From: Bacteroides sp.
GTDB lineage: Bacteria; Bacteroidota; Bacteroidia; Bacteroidales; Muribaculaceae
Length of the DNA: 39,033 nt
Assembly (NCBI GenBank): GCA_014801955.1
Contig: JAAVDE010000002.1
Span: 1 to 39,033 of the forward strand
Direction of reading: 5' to 3'
Positions 1 through 7,865 of the stretch are shown here, one piece after another. The stretch's first letter is position 1; each line of letters starts with the position of its first letter. The notes under the pieces are model-generated. The model saw nothing but the letters and a program-made list of their open reading frames with translations. It was not told the origin of the DNA and did not search any database. A program made the translations under genes and the position numbers.

Positions 1-73
1 ACTCTAATGGTTCACCTGATAGTAGGCGACTGACTATTTTCAGCCGTTCTTCAAAGTTATGGTGTCTATACAT
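1..73 (-). CDS. IS3-family transposase OrfA, N-terminal fragment cut by the window edge
   Basis: Only the first 24 codons are in the window, from ATG at 73-71. The peptide begins MYRHHNFEERLKIVSRLLSG. This matches the opening helix of IS3 OrfA helix-turn-helix proteins, which typically read F-x-x-KLKVVxxYLxG. OrfA supplies the DNA-binding half of the OrfAB transposase. The start codon lies 45 bases inside the terminal repeat, a normal distance for these elements. Whether the rest of the gene is intact cannot be judged. Confidence 0.65.
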   Translation of the reverse strand, partial: MYRHHNFEERLKIVSRLLSGEPLE

Positions 74-76
74 AAA

Positions 77-112
77 GCACCCCAAAAGTTTTGTGTCCAA
101 CTTTTGGGGTGC
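77..112. repeat. Perfect 14-bp inverted repeat within the IS terminus
   Basis: GCACCCCAAAAGTT (77-90) and AACTTTTGGGGTGC (99-112) are exact reverse complements around an 8-base spacer. The palindrome sits in the terminal repeat of the left IS, so it is probably a transposase-binding or read-through-blocking structure. No long T tract follows on either strand, so it is not an obvious intrinsic terminator. Confidence 0.8.
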
Positions 113-138
113 AGTTCAGACCCGAAGGCCGGGGATGT

Positions 139-169
139 TTTGAATAATCGCAGAAAATTCGTAAATTTG
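139..169 (+). promoter_or_regulatory. Bacteroidales-type promoter for argS
   Basis: TTTG at 139-142 and TAAATTTG at 162-169 are separated by 19 bases. This matches the Bacteroidota -33/-7 consensus. The -7 box ends 27 bases before the argS ATG. The promoter lies just downstream of the IS end at 118, so it belongs to the host gene and not to the element. Confidence 0.75.
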
Positions 170-196
170 CGGGGTAATTTGATTTATTTTTCACCT

Positions 197-1984
197 ATGA
201 TTGTAGACAATATTATTGCTCAGGCAGTGAGCCGCGCCGTTAAGGAACTCTACGGCGTTGACGCTCCGGCAGAGAGCATCGTGCCCCAGGCGACCCGCAA
301 GGAGTTCGAGGGCAATCTGACAATAGTGACCTTCCCCTGGGTCAAAGCCGCGCGCAAGAGCCCCGAACAGGTGGGCACCGAAATCGGCAACTGGCTGGTC
401 GACAACGAACCCGCCGTTAACCGCTTCAACGTTATCAAGGGTTTCCTCAACATCGTTATCGAGCCGACCTACTGGAACGCCGTGCTGGCCCACATTCTCG
501 AAACGCCGAACTATGGCCTGACCGCGCCCTCAGCCGACTCCCCGCTGGTGATGGTCGAATACTCGTCGCCCAACACCAACAAACCCCTCCACCTGGGCCA
601 TCTGCGCAACATTCTGCTCGGCTACTCGCTGAGCAACATCCTGGCCGCCTGCGGCAACCGCGTTGTGAAAACCAACATCGTCAACGACCGCGGCATCCAC
701 ATTTGCAAATCGATGCTCGCCTGGCAAAAGTGGGGCAACGGCGCAACTCCCGAATCGACCGGCAAGAAGGGCGACCACCTTATCGGCGACTTCTACGTTC
801 TCTTTGACAAGCACTACAAAGAGGAACTCCAGGCTCTCAAACAGCAGGGAATGACCGACGAAGAGGCCGAAAAAGCCTCGACCCTCATGGCCGAAGCCCG
901 CGCGATGCTCGTTAAGTGGGAGCAGAACGACCCCGAGGTGCGTGCCCTTTGGCAGCGCATGAACGAATGGGTCTATGACGGCTTTGACCAGACCTATGAG
1001 CGCATGGGCGTTGACTTCGACAAAATCTACTACGAAAGCCAAACCTACCTCGAGGGCAAAGACAAAGTGCTCGAAGGGCTCGAAAAAGGCGTTATGTATC
1101 GCAAGGACGACGGCTCCGTATGGGCCGACCTGACCGCCGACGGCCTTGACCACAAGCTGTTGCTGCGCGCCGACGGAACCTCCGTTTACATGACCCAGGA
1201 CATCGGTACCGCCAAACTCCGCTACCAGGACTATCCGATTTCAAAGATGATCTACGTCGTTGGCAACGAGCAGAACTACCACTTCCAGGTGCTCTCGCTG
1301 CTGCTCGACCGCCTCGGCTTCGAATGGGGCAAAAGCCTCGTTCACTTCAGCTACGGCATGGTGGAGCTGCCCAACGGACGCATGAAGAGCCGCGAAGGCA
1401 CCGTTGTTGACGCCGACGACCTCATGGCCGCAATGGTTGCCGACGCAAAGGCCGTCAGCGCCGAACGTGGCCGCCTCGACGGAATGGATCAGCAGGAACT
1501 CGACAATATCGCCGAAGTCGTTGGTCTCGGTGCCCTGAAATACTTCCTCCTGAAGGTTGACCCGCGCAAAAACATGACCTTCAACCCCGAGGAGAGCATC
1601 GACTTCAACGGCAACACCGGCCCCTTCATTCAGTACACCTACGCCCGCATCCGCTCCGTGCTTCGCAACGCCGCCGCGTCGGGCTTCGCCATCGGCGACT
1701 ACTCAACCGTTGAGCCCTGCGAACGCGAAATCACCCTGATTCAGCGCCTCGCCGACTTCCCCGCAACCGTTCAGGAAGCCGGTCGCAGCTACTCCCCGGC
1801 CCTCATCGCCAACTACGCCTATGACCTCGTTAAGGAATACAACCAATTCTACCACGACTGCACCATTCTCGGCGAAAGCGACCCTGCGGCCCGCTCCCTG
1901 CGCCTGGCCCTGAGCGAAGCAACCGCCGAAACCGTTAAGACCGCCCTCAACCTTTTGGGCATCGGCGTTGTTGAAAGAATGTAA
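197..1984 (+). CDS. argS: Arginyl-tRNA synthetase
   Basis: This class I aminoacyl-tRNA synthetase charges tRNA-Arg with arginine in the cytoplasm. The HIGH signature appears as HLGH at residues 132-135, within N-T-N-K-P-L-H-L-G-H. The KMSKS-like loop appears as MKSREG at about 396-401. The N-terminal part resembles the Arg-specific additional domain, and the C-terminal part is a DALR-type anticodon-binding helical domain ending GIGVVERM. At 595 residues it has the usual length. The frame stays open upstream to position 59, but that stretch is IS end and promoter. ATG 197 is chosen because the family N-terminus (MIVDNIIAQAVSRAV) begins there and the promoter lies between. The BI-1 gene follows 33 bases downstream and is probably co-transcribed. 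Confidence 0.97.
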   Translation: MIVDNIIAQAVSRAVKELYGVDAPAESIVPQATRKEFEGNLTIVTFPWVKAARKSPEQVGTEIGNWLVDNEPAVNRFNVIKGFLNIVIEPTYWNAVLAHILETPNYGLTAPSADSPLVMVEYSSPNTNKPLHLGHLRNILLGYSLSNILAACGNRVVKTNIVNDRGIHICKSMLAWQKWGNGATPESTGKKGDHLIGDFYVLFDKHYKEELQALKQQGMTDEEAEKASTLMAEARAMLVKWEQNDPEVRALWQRMNEWVYDGFDQTYERMGVDFDKIYYESQTYLEGKDKVLEGLEKGVMYRKDDGSVWADLTADGLDHKLLLRADGTSVYMTQDIGTAKLRYQDYPISKMIYVVGNEQNYHFQVLSLLLDRLGFEWGKSLVHFSYGMVELPNGRMKSREGTVVDADDLMAAMVADAKAVSAERGRLDGMDQQELDNIAEVVGLGALKYFLLKVDPRKNMTFNPEESIDFNGNTGPFIQYTYARIRSVLRNAAASGFAIGDYSTVEPCEREITLIQRLADFPATVQEAGRSYSPALIANYAYDLVKEYNQFYHDCTILGESDPAARSLRLALSEATAETVKTALNLLGIGVVERM

Positions 1985-2017
1985 AAAACTCTCACTCAAT
2001 AAAAAAAACAGTAACTT

Positions 2018-2728
2018 ATGAATCAATATCCCTATAATATGCCGCAATATGGCGGCTCCGACTTCGCTCTGAGCTCCAGAGTGTCGACGGTTATGAAGGG
2101 CGTTTACCTGCGAATGACCTTCGGCCTCATCGTAACCGCCCTCGTTTCCATGCTTGCAGCCACTCAGGGCTTCATGCAGATTATGATGACCCACTCCATC
2201 GTTTACTGGGGTCTGTTCATCGCCGAAATCGCAATTGTACTTATCCTGGCTTCGCGCCTGACAAAAATGTCGTCGGCTGCGGCTGCCGGGCTCTTCTACC
2301 TCTTTGCCATTATCAACGGCCTGGCACTGACGCCCATCCTTTTCATCTACACCGGCGCCTCCATTGCCAAAACCTTCTTTATCTGCGCCGGCACTTTCGG
2401 CGCCATGAGCATCTATGGCTACACGACCAAGAGCGACCTTTCGCGCATCGGCTCGCTGCTCTACATGGGTCTTTTCGGCCTCATTATCTGCTCCCTCGTC
2501 GGTATCTTCTGGCACAACTCCACTTTTGAATGGATTATTTCCTTCCTCGGCGTTGCCATCTTCATCGGCCTCACTGCCTGGGACACCCAGCAGATCAAAC
2601 GCATGGCCGAAATGATGCCTGCCTCCACCGCCAGCCATATCGCAACTATCGGCGCCCTTAACCTCTATCTCGACTTCATTAACCTCTTCCTCTATCTGCT
2701 CCGTTTCTTCGGCAACAGCCGCGACTGA
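2018..2728 (+). CDS. Bax inhibitor-1/YccA family inner-membrane protein
   Basis: This 236-residue protein has a short polar N-terminus (MNQYPYNMPQYGG) followed by about seven hydrophobic segments. It contains the BI-1 family pattern F-x-G-L-x-x-T-A-W-D-T-Q at about residues 178-193, including the conserved acidic residue near the last helices. Bacterial BI-1 proteins such as YccA and YetJ are membrane proteins. YetJ acts as a pH-dependent calcium leak and YccA modulates FtsH. Which role applies here is not visible from sequence. It follows argS by 33 bases with no promoter between and ends at a strong hairpin terminator. Confidence 0.92.
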   Translation: MNQYPYNMPQYGGSDFALSSRVSTVMKGVYLRMTFGLIVTALVSMLAATQGFMQIMMTHSIVYWGLFIAEIAIVLILASRLTKMSSAAAAGLFYLFAIINGLALTPILFIYTGASIAKTFFICAGTFGAMSIYGYTTKSDLSRIGSLLYMGLFGLIICSLVGIFWHNSTFEWIISFLGVAIFIGLTAWDTQQIKRMAEMMPASTASHIATIGALNLYLDFINLFLYLLRFFGNSRD

Positions 2729-2752
2729 GGCTAAATCCATCGGAAAATCTGA

Positions 2753-2783
2753 CGAGGCACGCGATTATCGGTCGCGTGCCTCG
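2753..2783. terminator. Bidirectional intrinsic terminator between BI-1 and yraN
   Basis: A perfect 12-bp stem, CGAGGCACGCGA (2753-2764) and TCGCGTGCCTCG (2772-2783), surrounds a 7-base loop. TTGCTTTTCTT follows on the plus strand. It lies between the stops of two convergent genes (2728 and 2793), so it can serve both. The T tract favours plus-strand termination. Confidence 0.85.
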
Positions 2784-2792
2784 TTGCTTTTC

Positions 2793-3167
2793 TTAGCGGC
2801 GCGAGAGGCGAGGCGGAAGGGCAATGTCGGGCAGATGGCTGAGGGAGTGGGAGCCGTCGGCGTGGGTCGTGACCAAAATGGCGTCAATCCGGATTTCGAG
2901 AGGCAGGTCGTGGATTTTGACGTAGGTTGCGGCGGCGCGGCAGAGGCGCATGATTTTTTTGCGGTCTATGTCGAAGTTGGGGTCGAGGTGGTCGTCGCGG
3001 CGCGTCTTGACCTCAACGACTACCAGCTGCGAGTCGTGTTGCGCAAGGATGTCGATTTCAACGTTGCCCATGTGAACGTTGCGGTCAATGATGGCGTAGC
3101 CTTGGGCGGCCAGGTGGTCGCAGGCAATGTTCTCGCCGAGCTGACCGATGGCGGTTGTGTTTTTCAT
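2793..3167 (-). CDS. YraN/UPF0102 family endonuclease-like protein
   Basis: This is a 124-residue cytoplasmic protein of the UPF0102 (YraN) family, which has a Holliday-junction-resolvase-like PD-(D/E)XK fold. It opens with the conserved G-x-x-GE-x-x-A-x-x-x-L-x-x-x-G pattern (IGQLGENIACDHLAAQG). The nuclease-like core V-E-I-D-I followed by V-V-E-V-K-T-R sits around residues 35-57. The ATG at 3167 overlaps the DUF2851 stop as ATGA, so translation is probably coupled. A longer frame starting at 3218 lies inside DUF2851 and would add a proline-rich N-terminus that the family lacks. The biological role of YraN is unsettled; a nucleic-acid function is inferred from fold only. Confidence 0.88.
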   Translation of the reverse strand: MKNTTAIGQLGENIACDHLAAQGYAIIDRNVHMGNVEIDILAQHDSQLVVVEVKTRRDDHLDPNFDIDRKKIMRLCRAAATYVKIHDLPLEIRIDAILVTTHADGSHSLSHLPDIALPPRLSRR

Positions 3168-4441
3168 GGGCGGGCTTTGAGAGCTAAAATGCGGTGGCCG
3201 AGGCGGCAGTGGAGACATTTGCGAACGTCGCAGTAGCAGCGTCGGGCCTGAATCATTGCCTGGGAAATGAATGCGTTGGAACAGGGAACTCCGGCGCGCA
3301 CGAAGTCGGCGGTCAGAGTGTTGCGTTCGCCGGGGAGATGTTCGAGAATGTCGACCGCGCGGTCGCTCAGGGCGCAGTCGTCGGTGTAGTCGCCATAGGC
3401 CATCATCAGGGGCGCAACAACGTTGATGACGAGCATGTTAACTGTTGAACCGCCAAGCGCCGTCGGGCCGGCGTTGCCGCCGGCGCTGAAGTTATAGTTT
3501 GCGGCCCAGTAGCCGGTCAGGTCGAGGCGAAACAGGTTGCGGGCGTCCTCTTCGTTGCGGCAGTTCAGAATGCGCTCCATCAGTTTGAAGCCGTTTTCGA
3601 CCATTTTGGCCAGAGTGGCCAGGCGCCGGTGGGGGAAAGAGGCGGGGCGCATGCGGCTCATGCGCCAGACCAGGGGCCTGGGAGCGCTGAGGCCGAATTT
3701 GTTGCACAGAAACTGATATTCCGAGCGCAGTCGGTCAACGTAGGGGTCGGATGGAGCCTGGTCGAGCAGGCCCGACTGGCCGAAGAACATGGCTTCGAGG
3801 GCAAGGAGGGAGTCGCAGTGTTTGTGGAGTATACGCAAGGGCAGGGAGGAGGCCACCCGTTCGAAGGCGTCGCCGTTGATTCCGGCGCCGAGTGCGCGGC
3901 TGAGGGTAATGAAGGCGGTCTGTTCCCAGTCGCCGTGGGATTTTTCGAGCCGCAGGTTAATGGCGTCAACTTTGGAGTGGATGCGCTCGAAAGCCAGGGA
4001 GTCGAGCCAGTCGCGAACAATTACCGGGCTCATTTGGGGGAGCTCAACGGCGCAGGCCAGGGCGTTGGCCCGGTTGTTGACAAATTCGTTGTAGCGCTCG
4101 GCGAAGTTGCGGGCGCAGGGCATAACGATTTGGGGAATCGTTCGGCCGTCGGGCGTTTGAATGGGGCAGTCGTCGAATTGAACAACGTGGAGAATAACCG
4201 TGTCGTAGGCGCGGTCGCGGTCGTGGCCGTGGCGGAACCAGTCGGAGGCGCGGACGTGGATTTCAACGTTGCCACACCACATTTGGTCGCCTATGCGCAC
4301 CTTTGCATTGAAAAAGTCGGGGCCGGCGTTGCGGTTGAGTTGCCCAACGTCGACAACGGCCACGGAGCGGCCGTCGTTGGTGTGCATGTCGGTGGCAACC
4401 CAGAGGCGATGGTGCCACACATATTGCATCAGCTCTTCCAT
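3164..4441 (-). CDS. DUF2851 family protein of unknown function
   Basis: This 425-residue soluble protein begins MEELMQYVWHHRLW and carries a conserved block, QLNRNAGPDFFNAKVRIG and GNVEIHVRASDW. I recognise this as the DUF2851 family, which is common in Bacteroidota. The VEIHV stretch, with spaced acidic residues and a later HVV, hints at a nuclease-like core, but I cannot prove that. A cysteine cluster near the C-terminus (CYCDVRKCLHCRLGHRIL) could bind metal. No signal peptide is seen. The start overlaps the upstream transporter by 13 bases and the stop overlaps yraN by ATGA, which suggests one transcript. No function is established. Confidence 0.85.
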   Translation of the reverse strand: MEELMQYVWHHRLWVATDMHTNDGRSVAVVDVGQLNRNAGPDFFNAKVRIGDQMWCGNVEIHVRASDWFRHGHDRDRAYDTVILHVVQFDDCPIQTPDGRTIPQIVMPCARNFAERYNEFVNNRANALACAVELPQMSPVIVRDWLDSLAFERIHSKVDAINLRLEKSHGDWEQTAFITLSRALGAGINGDAFERVASSLPLRILHKHCDSLLALEAMFFGQSGLLDQAPSDPYVDRLRSEYQFLCNKFGLSAPRPLVWRMSRMRPASFPHRRLATLAKMVENGFKLMERILNCRNEEDARNLFRLDLTGYWAANYNFSAGGNAGPTALGGSTVNMLVINVVAPLMMAYGDYTDDCALSDRAVDILEHLPGERNTLTADFVRAGVPCSNAFISQAMIQARRCYCDVRKCLHCRLGHRILALKARP

Positions 4442-5253
4442 CGGCTCACGATGGCCACATAGATGAGCAGGATAACGTTCATCATCAGGGCGTAAACAAT
4501 GGCGGGCACGGCCAGCCGGGAGTTATTGAACACCAGCGGCGAGGTTGCCAGCGCAATGGCTTGGGCGGCGTTTTGCATGCCGACCTCGATTACCAGAGTG
4601 CGGCGCTCGCGGCTGTTGAGCCCTGCGAGCCGCGCCAGCAGCCAGCCGCCGCCCATTGCGAGCAGAATCAGCAGGCTCACGGCGGGCCCCAGTTGGCCGA
4701 AGTTGTCGATGATGGCCCCGCGGTTGCCAACGAAGAAGAGGGCGGCCAGGAGCATCAGCAGCGGAAAGGCCAGGCGGCTGAGAACGTTGTGGATTTGCTG
4801 CGCCTTGTCGGCGAATCGGGTGCGCACGAACATGCCGACCATGACCGGCACCAGCACCAACACCAGGTTCTGCATGACCAGGTTGCTGACCGGGAGCTCA
4901 AACATTGCGCCCAGAAACAGCGGAAGCGTCACGAGGGTTATCAGCGAGCTCAGGGCGGTCAGGCTGACCGACAGGGCAACGTCGCCTTTGGCTATGCCGC
5001 TGAAAACGTTGCTCGAACTGCCGCCCGGGCAGCAGGCAATCAGCATTAGCCCGAAAAACATTTCGCCTTCGATTCCAAAGGCCATGCAAAGCAGATAAAC
5101 GATTGCCGGCAGCAGCAGAATCTGGCCGACGAGGCCGGTAATAACCGCGCGCGGGCGCTTGAAAACCATAGCGAAGTCGCTGCCGCTGAGCGTCAGGCCC
5201 AGGTCAAACATGAGCAGCGAAAGAATTGGCAGAACGATGATGATTGATGACAT
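4429..5253 (-). CDS. Bile acid:sodium symporter (BASS) family transporter
   Basis: This 274-residue integral membrane protein has nine to ten hydrophobic helices. BASS signatures are present: C-C-P-G-G-S-S-S-N-V at about residues 75-85 and E-V-G-M-Q-N-A in the C-terminal half. In known BASS structures these line the two sodium sites. It should import an organic anion with sodium across the inner membrane; the substrate could be a bile acid, pantoate or another carboxylate. The frame is open upstream to 5595, but that part is low-complexity S/T/P-rich sequence antisense to rubrerythrin. ATG 5253 (MSSIIIVLPILSLL) gives the family N-terminus. It heads a unit with DUF2851 and yraN. Confidence 0.88.
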   Translation of the reverse strand: MSSIIIVLPILSLLMFDLGLTLSGSDFAMVFKRPRAVITGLVGQILLLPAIVYLLCMAFGIEGEMFFGLMLIACCPGGSSSNVFSGIAKGDVALSVSLTALSSLITLVTLPLFLGAMFELPVSNLVMQNLVLVLVPVMVGMFVRTRFADKAQQIHNVLSRLAFPLLMLLAALFFVGNRGAIIDNFGQLGPAVSLLILLAMGGGWLLARLAGLNSRERRTLVIEVGMQNAAQAIALATSPLVFNNSRLAVPAIVYALMMNVILLIYVAIVSRWKS

Positions 5254-5261
5254 GATGGTTG

Positions 5262-5292
5262 CAAATTTACGAAAAAATCCCCGCACTGCAAA
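5262..5292 (-). promoter_or_regulatory. Promoter for the BASS-DUF2851-yraN unit, overlapping the rubrerythrin terminator
   Basis: On the minus strand, TTTG at 5292-5289 and TAAATTTG at 5269-5262 are separated by 19 bases. The -33 box lies in the loop of the preceding terminator hairpin. Only 8 bases separate the -7 box from the ATG at 5253, so the transcript would be leaderless or nearly so. Confidence 0.65.
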
Positions 5293-5306
5293 GAGCAGCG
5301 CGGGGA
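5271..5306 (-). terminator. Intrinsic terminator after reverse rubrerythrin
   Basis: On the minus strand a stem of about 11 pairs with one G-T wobble, CCCCGCGCTGC and GCAGTGCGGGG, has a TCTTT loop. It is followed by ATTTTTTCG. It lies 30 bases past the rubrerythrin stop at 5336. Confidence 0.85.
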
Positions 5307-5335
5307 GAGTTTTTCGGTTCGGGCCGGAGCGCGGT

Positions 5336-5896
5336 TTACTTCTTGGAGCCGAAGTAGCGCTGGTAGAGGCCTGCGAAGCCGCGGCCGTGGCGGGCTTCGT
5401 CTTTTGCCATTTCGTGAACGGTGTCGTGGATGGCGTCGAGGTTGGCCTTCTTGGCGTTGGCAGCGATGCGCATCTTGTCGGCGTTAGCACCGGCTTCGGC
5501 GTGCATGCGCTTTTCGAGGTTGGTCTTGGTGTCCCAAACAACGTCGCCCAGGAGTTCGGCGAACTTAGCGGCGTGTTCGGCTTCTTCGAAGGCATAGCGC
5601 TTGAAGGCTTCGGCGATTTCGGTGTAGCCTTCGCGGTCGGCCTGGCGCGACATTGCCAGATACATGCCGACTTCCGTACATTCGCCCAGGAAGTGGTTGT
5701 TGAGGTCCTGAATCATTTCCTCGTCGGCGCCTTCTTTGGCAACGCCGATAACATGTTCGGTAACGAAGTTGAGCATGTCGCCTTCGTTGAGTTCTTCAAA
5801 TTTGGATTTGGGGGCACCGCAGGTGGGGCACTTTTCGGGAGCTTCGTCACCTTCGTGGATGTAGCCGCAAACGGTGCAGATAAATTTCTTTTTCAT
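5336..5896 (-). CDS. Reverse rubrerythrin (N-terminal rubredoxin plus ferritin-like di-iron domain)
   Basis: This 186-residue cytoplasmic protein reduces hydrogen peroxide, and possibly oxygen, in anaerobes. The N-terminal rubredoxin site is C7-x2-C10 and C23-x2-C26 (CTVCG and CPTCG). A four-helix ferritin-like domain follows with glutamate and ExxH-type ligands visible in [20 protein letters not shown] and DEARHGRGF. The rubredoxin-first order is that of reverse rubrerythrins. In classical rubrerythrin the rubredoxin is at the C-terminus. It follows ridA by 58 bases, with no recognisable promoter between, and ends at a strong terminator. Oxidative-stress control is likely for the family but no operator was recognised. 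Confidence 0.95.
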   Translation of the reverse strand: MKKKFICTVCGYIHEGDEAPEKCPTCGAPKSKFEELNEGDMLNFVTEHVIGVAKEGADEEMIQDLNNHFLGECTEVGMYLAMSRQADREGYTEIAEAFKRYAFEEAEHAAKFAELLGDVVWDTKTNLEKRMHAEAGANADKMRIAANAKKANLDAIHDTVHEMAKDEARHGRGFAGLYQRYFGSKK

Positions 5897-5954
5897 GTTC
5901 TTTATTTTGGTTAATTGGGTTAGCTTGTTTCAGAGTAACGTTTAGGGGCGCCGA

Positions 5955-6332
5955 TTAGTTCTTTACGGCGATAACTTCTACTTCAAGCAGAACCTGCTTG
6001 GGCAGTTCCTTAACGGCAACTGCGGAGCGGGCGGGGAAGGGAGCGGTGAACGCTTCGGCGTAGACTTCGTTCATGGGGCCGAAGAGGCTCATGTCGGCGA
6101 GGAAAACGGTGGTTTTAACAACGTTGTCCATCGTCAGGCCGGCAGCTGCCAGCAGGGCTTTAACGTTGGCGAGGCTCTGGCGGGCCTGGGCGGTGATGCC
6201 TTCGGGAATTTCGCCGGTTTCGGGGTTAACGGGAATCTGACCCGAGCAGAAAACGAACTGGCCGGCGTCGATTGCCTGGCTGTAGGGGCCGATAGCGCCC
6301 GGAGCGTTGGTGGTTGCGATTACTTGTTTCAT
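5955..6332 (-). CDS. ridA: RidA family reactive intermediate/imine deaminase
   Basis: This 125-residue protein hydrolyses reactive enamine and imine intermediates, such as 2-aminoacrylate from PLP enzymes, and so protects PLP-dependent enzymes. Family residues are in place: G-P-Y-S-Q-A near residue 15, F-C-S-G-Q-I-P near 28-34, the substrate-binding arginine in F-P-A-R-S at residue 102, and the acidic residue in L-L-E-V-E at about 117. The family acts as a trimer in the cytoplasm. It lies 28 bases after the BrkB-type gene and 58 bases before rubrerythrin, so it is probably the middle gene of a three-gene unit. Confidence 0.95.
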   Translation of the reverse strand: MKQVIATTNAPGAIGPYSQAIDAGQFVFCSGQIPVNPETGEIPEGITAQARQSLANVKALLAAAGLTMDNVVKTTVFLADMSLFGPMNEVYAEAFTAPFPARSAVAVKELPKQVLLEVEVIAVKN

Positions 6333-6360
6333 GATGTTGTTGTTTATTGAATATTGGTTT

Positions 6361-7749
6361 TTAAGGGTTTTGTTTTTTCTGGGTTCGCGAGGAGCCGAGC
6401 GAGCCTATTTCGAGGGCGGCAAGGGTTTCGCCGGCGGCGAGGAGCGAGGCTTTGTCGGCCTGGTCGAGCAGCTTGTCGAGCGCGGCGAAGTCGGCGTTGA
6501 ACTCGCCGTCGAAGCCCGAGGTTCCGTGGTTGCGGAAGGCCAGGGCGGCTTCGCCGACGGTCATTGTTCGGAGGTCGCGTGCCGGCTGGTAGCGCAGCGA
6601 GTCGGAGCGGTTTTGGGGCATAACGCGGCAAATCAGCTTCATATCTTCCATTTCGCTCAAAAGAATCTGGACCAGCCGCTGCGGAATGCCGAAGGAGCGC
6701 TCGAGGTCCTGGGCGGTCATAGGCTCCATGCCGCGGACGTAGCGCTGAACCATAACGGCCAGCACGCCAACTCCGATGCGGCGGCGATAGTTGAAGGAAA
6801 TGCCATAGATTTCGTCGTCGAGCGCATAGTCGGCAATGCTTTGCGCCGAGTAGCAGAGCAGGGCACCGGTCAGGGTGAAGAGCCAGACCAGCTGGAGCCA
6901 GATGAGCAGCAGGGGGAGGAAGGCGAAGCCGCCGTAGATGGCGTTATATTTGCTAACGTAGAGCTGGCCGCTGACAAAGAGCCATTGCAGAACCTGGTAG
7001 GCGATGCCCGCCAGGATGCCCGCGGGCAGGGCGTTTGCGAACTTGACCTTGGTGTTCGGAACGAGCATGTAGAGCCCGGTGAAGAACATCCAGATGAGCA
7101 CGACCGAGGCCACGTCGAGCCCCGCCGATACCAGCGGGGTCATGAACGGCAGCGTGCTTTCGATGCTCGACGACATGAAGGCCGTCAGGCCGGAGCCGCA
7201 GACCATGATTATCGGGAGGATGATGAAGATGGCCGTGTAGTCGGTTATTTTGCGCCAGATGGTGCGGCCGTGTTTAACGCCCCAGATGCGGTTAAAGGCG
7301 TCCTCGACCGACGAAATCAGCGAAATCAGGGTCCAGAGCAGAACCGCGATGCCAACTCCGACAAACAGCCCCTCCGACGCCTGGGCCAGATAGGAGTCAA
7401 CGAAGCGCAGGGCAACCTCCAGGGCGCGCCGCTGCGACGGAAAGTAGTTGAAGAGCTGCGACGTCAGAATATTTTGAAAGCCGAAGCCGCGGCCAATCGC
7501 AAAGAGCAGCGCCAGGGCGGGCACCAGGGCCAGCATCAGCCGGTAGGTCAGCGCGCAGGCGGTTGACTGCAGGTCGGTCGAGAGGAATGACTTGACGGTC
7601 AGGTTCAGCGTCTTTACCAGGCGCACCCAAAGGGAATTGCGGCGGTCGTGCCACACGCCCGTGAGCGCGTAGTTCCACGTTTTGATTGCCCGGCGACGCA
7701 GTGCGGTCATGCGTCCGGCAAGCGATGCCTTTTTTCTCTTTTCTGTCAT
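6361..7749 (-). CDS. YihY/virulence factor BrkB family membrane protein
   Basis: This 462-residue protein has a basic cytoplasmic N-terminus ([13 protein letters not shown]) and about six transmembrane segments between residues 50 and 310. It contains the family pattern [15 protein letters not shown] near residue 62 and [19 protein letters not shown] in the later helices. A soluble C-terminal region of about 140 residues contains a winged-helix-like stretch ([20 protein letters not shown]). YihY/BrkB proteins are of uncertain function and are not RNase BN, despite the old name. The frame is open to 7818, but that extension overlaps the promoter, so ATG 7749 is preferred. It heads a unit with ridA and rubrerythrin. 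Confidence 0.9.
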   Translation of the reverse strand: MTEKRKKASLAGRMTALRRRAIKTWNYALTGVWHDRRNSLWVRLVKTLNLTVKSFLSTDLQSTACALTYRLMLALVPALALLFAIGRGFGFQNILTSQLFNYFPSQRRALEVALRFVDSYLAQASEGLFVGVGIAVLLWTLISLISSVEDAFNRIWGVKHGRTIWRKITDYTAIFIILPIIMVCGSGLTAFMSSSIESTLPFMTPLVSAGLDVASVVLIWMFFTGLYMLVPNTKVKFANALPAGILAGIAYQVLQWLFVSGQLYVSKYNAIYGGFAFLPLLLIWLQLVWLFTLTGALLCYSAQSIADYALDDEIYGISFNYRRRIGVGVLAVMVQRYVRGMEPMTAQDLERSFGIPQRLVQILLSEMEDMKLICRVMPQNRSDSLRYQPARDLRTMTVGEAALAFRNHGTSGFDGEFNADFAALDKLLDQADKASLLAAGETLAALEIGSLGSSRTQKKQNP

Positions 7750-7755
7750 TGACTG

Positions 7756-7786
7756 CAAAGGTAAAAAACAATTCCGATTTCCGCAA
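7756..7786 (-). promoter_or_regulatory. Promoter for the brkB-like/ridA/rubrerythrin unit
   Basis: On the minus strand, TTG at 7786-7784 and TACCTTTG at 7763-7756 are 20 bases apart. Only 6 bases separate the -7 box from ATG 7749, which implies a leaderless or near-leaderless message unless a downstream start (in-frame ATG at 7710) is used. Confidence 0.6.
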
Positions 7787-7797
7787 CATCCGCGGCC

Positions 7798-7838
7798 AAA
7801 AAAATCGCGGGGCAACAATTAATTTTTTGTTGCCCCGC
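7798..7838 (-). terminator. Intrinsic terminator after the Wzc-like kinase gene
   Basis: A perfect 12-bp stem, GCGGGGCAACAA (7807-7818) and TTGTTGCCCCGC (7827-7838), has an 8-base loop. On the minus strand it is followed by GATTTTTTTGG. It lies 28 bases past the kinase stop at 7866. Confidence 0.9.
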
Positions 7839-7865
7839 AGGTATGGATAAGATGTTTTGTGTATT

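Larger units (their letters stand above)
1..118 (-). mobile_element. End of an IS150-like IS3-family insertion sequence (partial)
   Basis: Read on the minus strand, the element begins at 118 with TGAACTGCACCCC and AAAGTTGGACAC. This resembles the terminal inverted repeat of IS150 (family knowledge: IS150 begins TGTACTGCACCC and continues with GTTGGAC). The start of an OrfA reading frame follows at 73. Most of the element lies outside the window, so its other end and any target duplication cannot be seen. It differs from the IS at the right edge, whose terminal repeat and OrfA are different. Confidence 0.75.

Noticed and set aside
77-112. IS-end palindrome as a transcription terminator for argS-proximal transcription
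   Set aside because: No T tract follows the stem on either strand, and its position is explained by the IS terminal repeat.
59-196. N-terminal extension of argS to ATG 59
   Set aside because: It would translate the IS terminus and the promoter, and ArgS homologues begin at the MIVDNII start.
5254-5595. N-terminal extension of the BASS transporter
   Set aside because: The stretch is S/T/P-rich antisense sequence of rubrerythrin and runs through a terminator; the family N-terminus begins at 5253.
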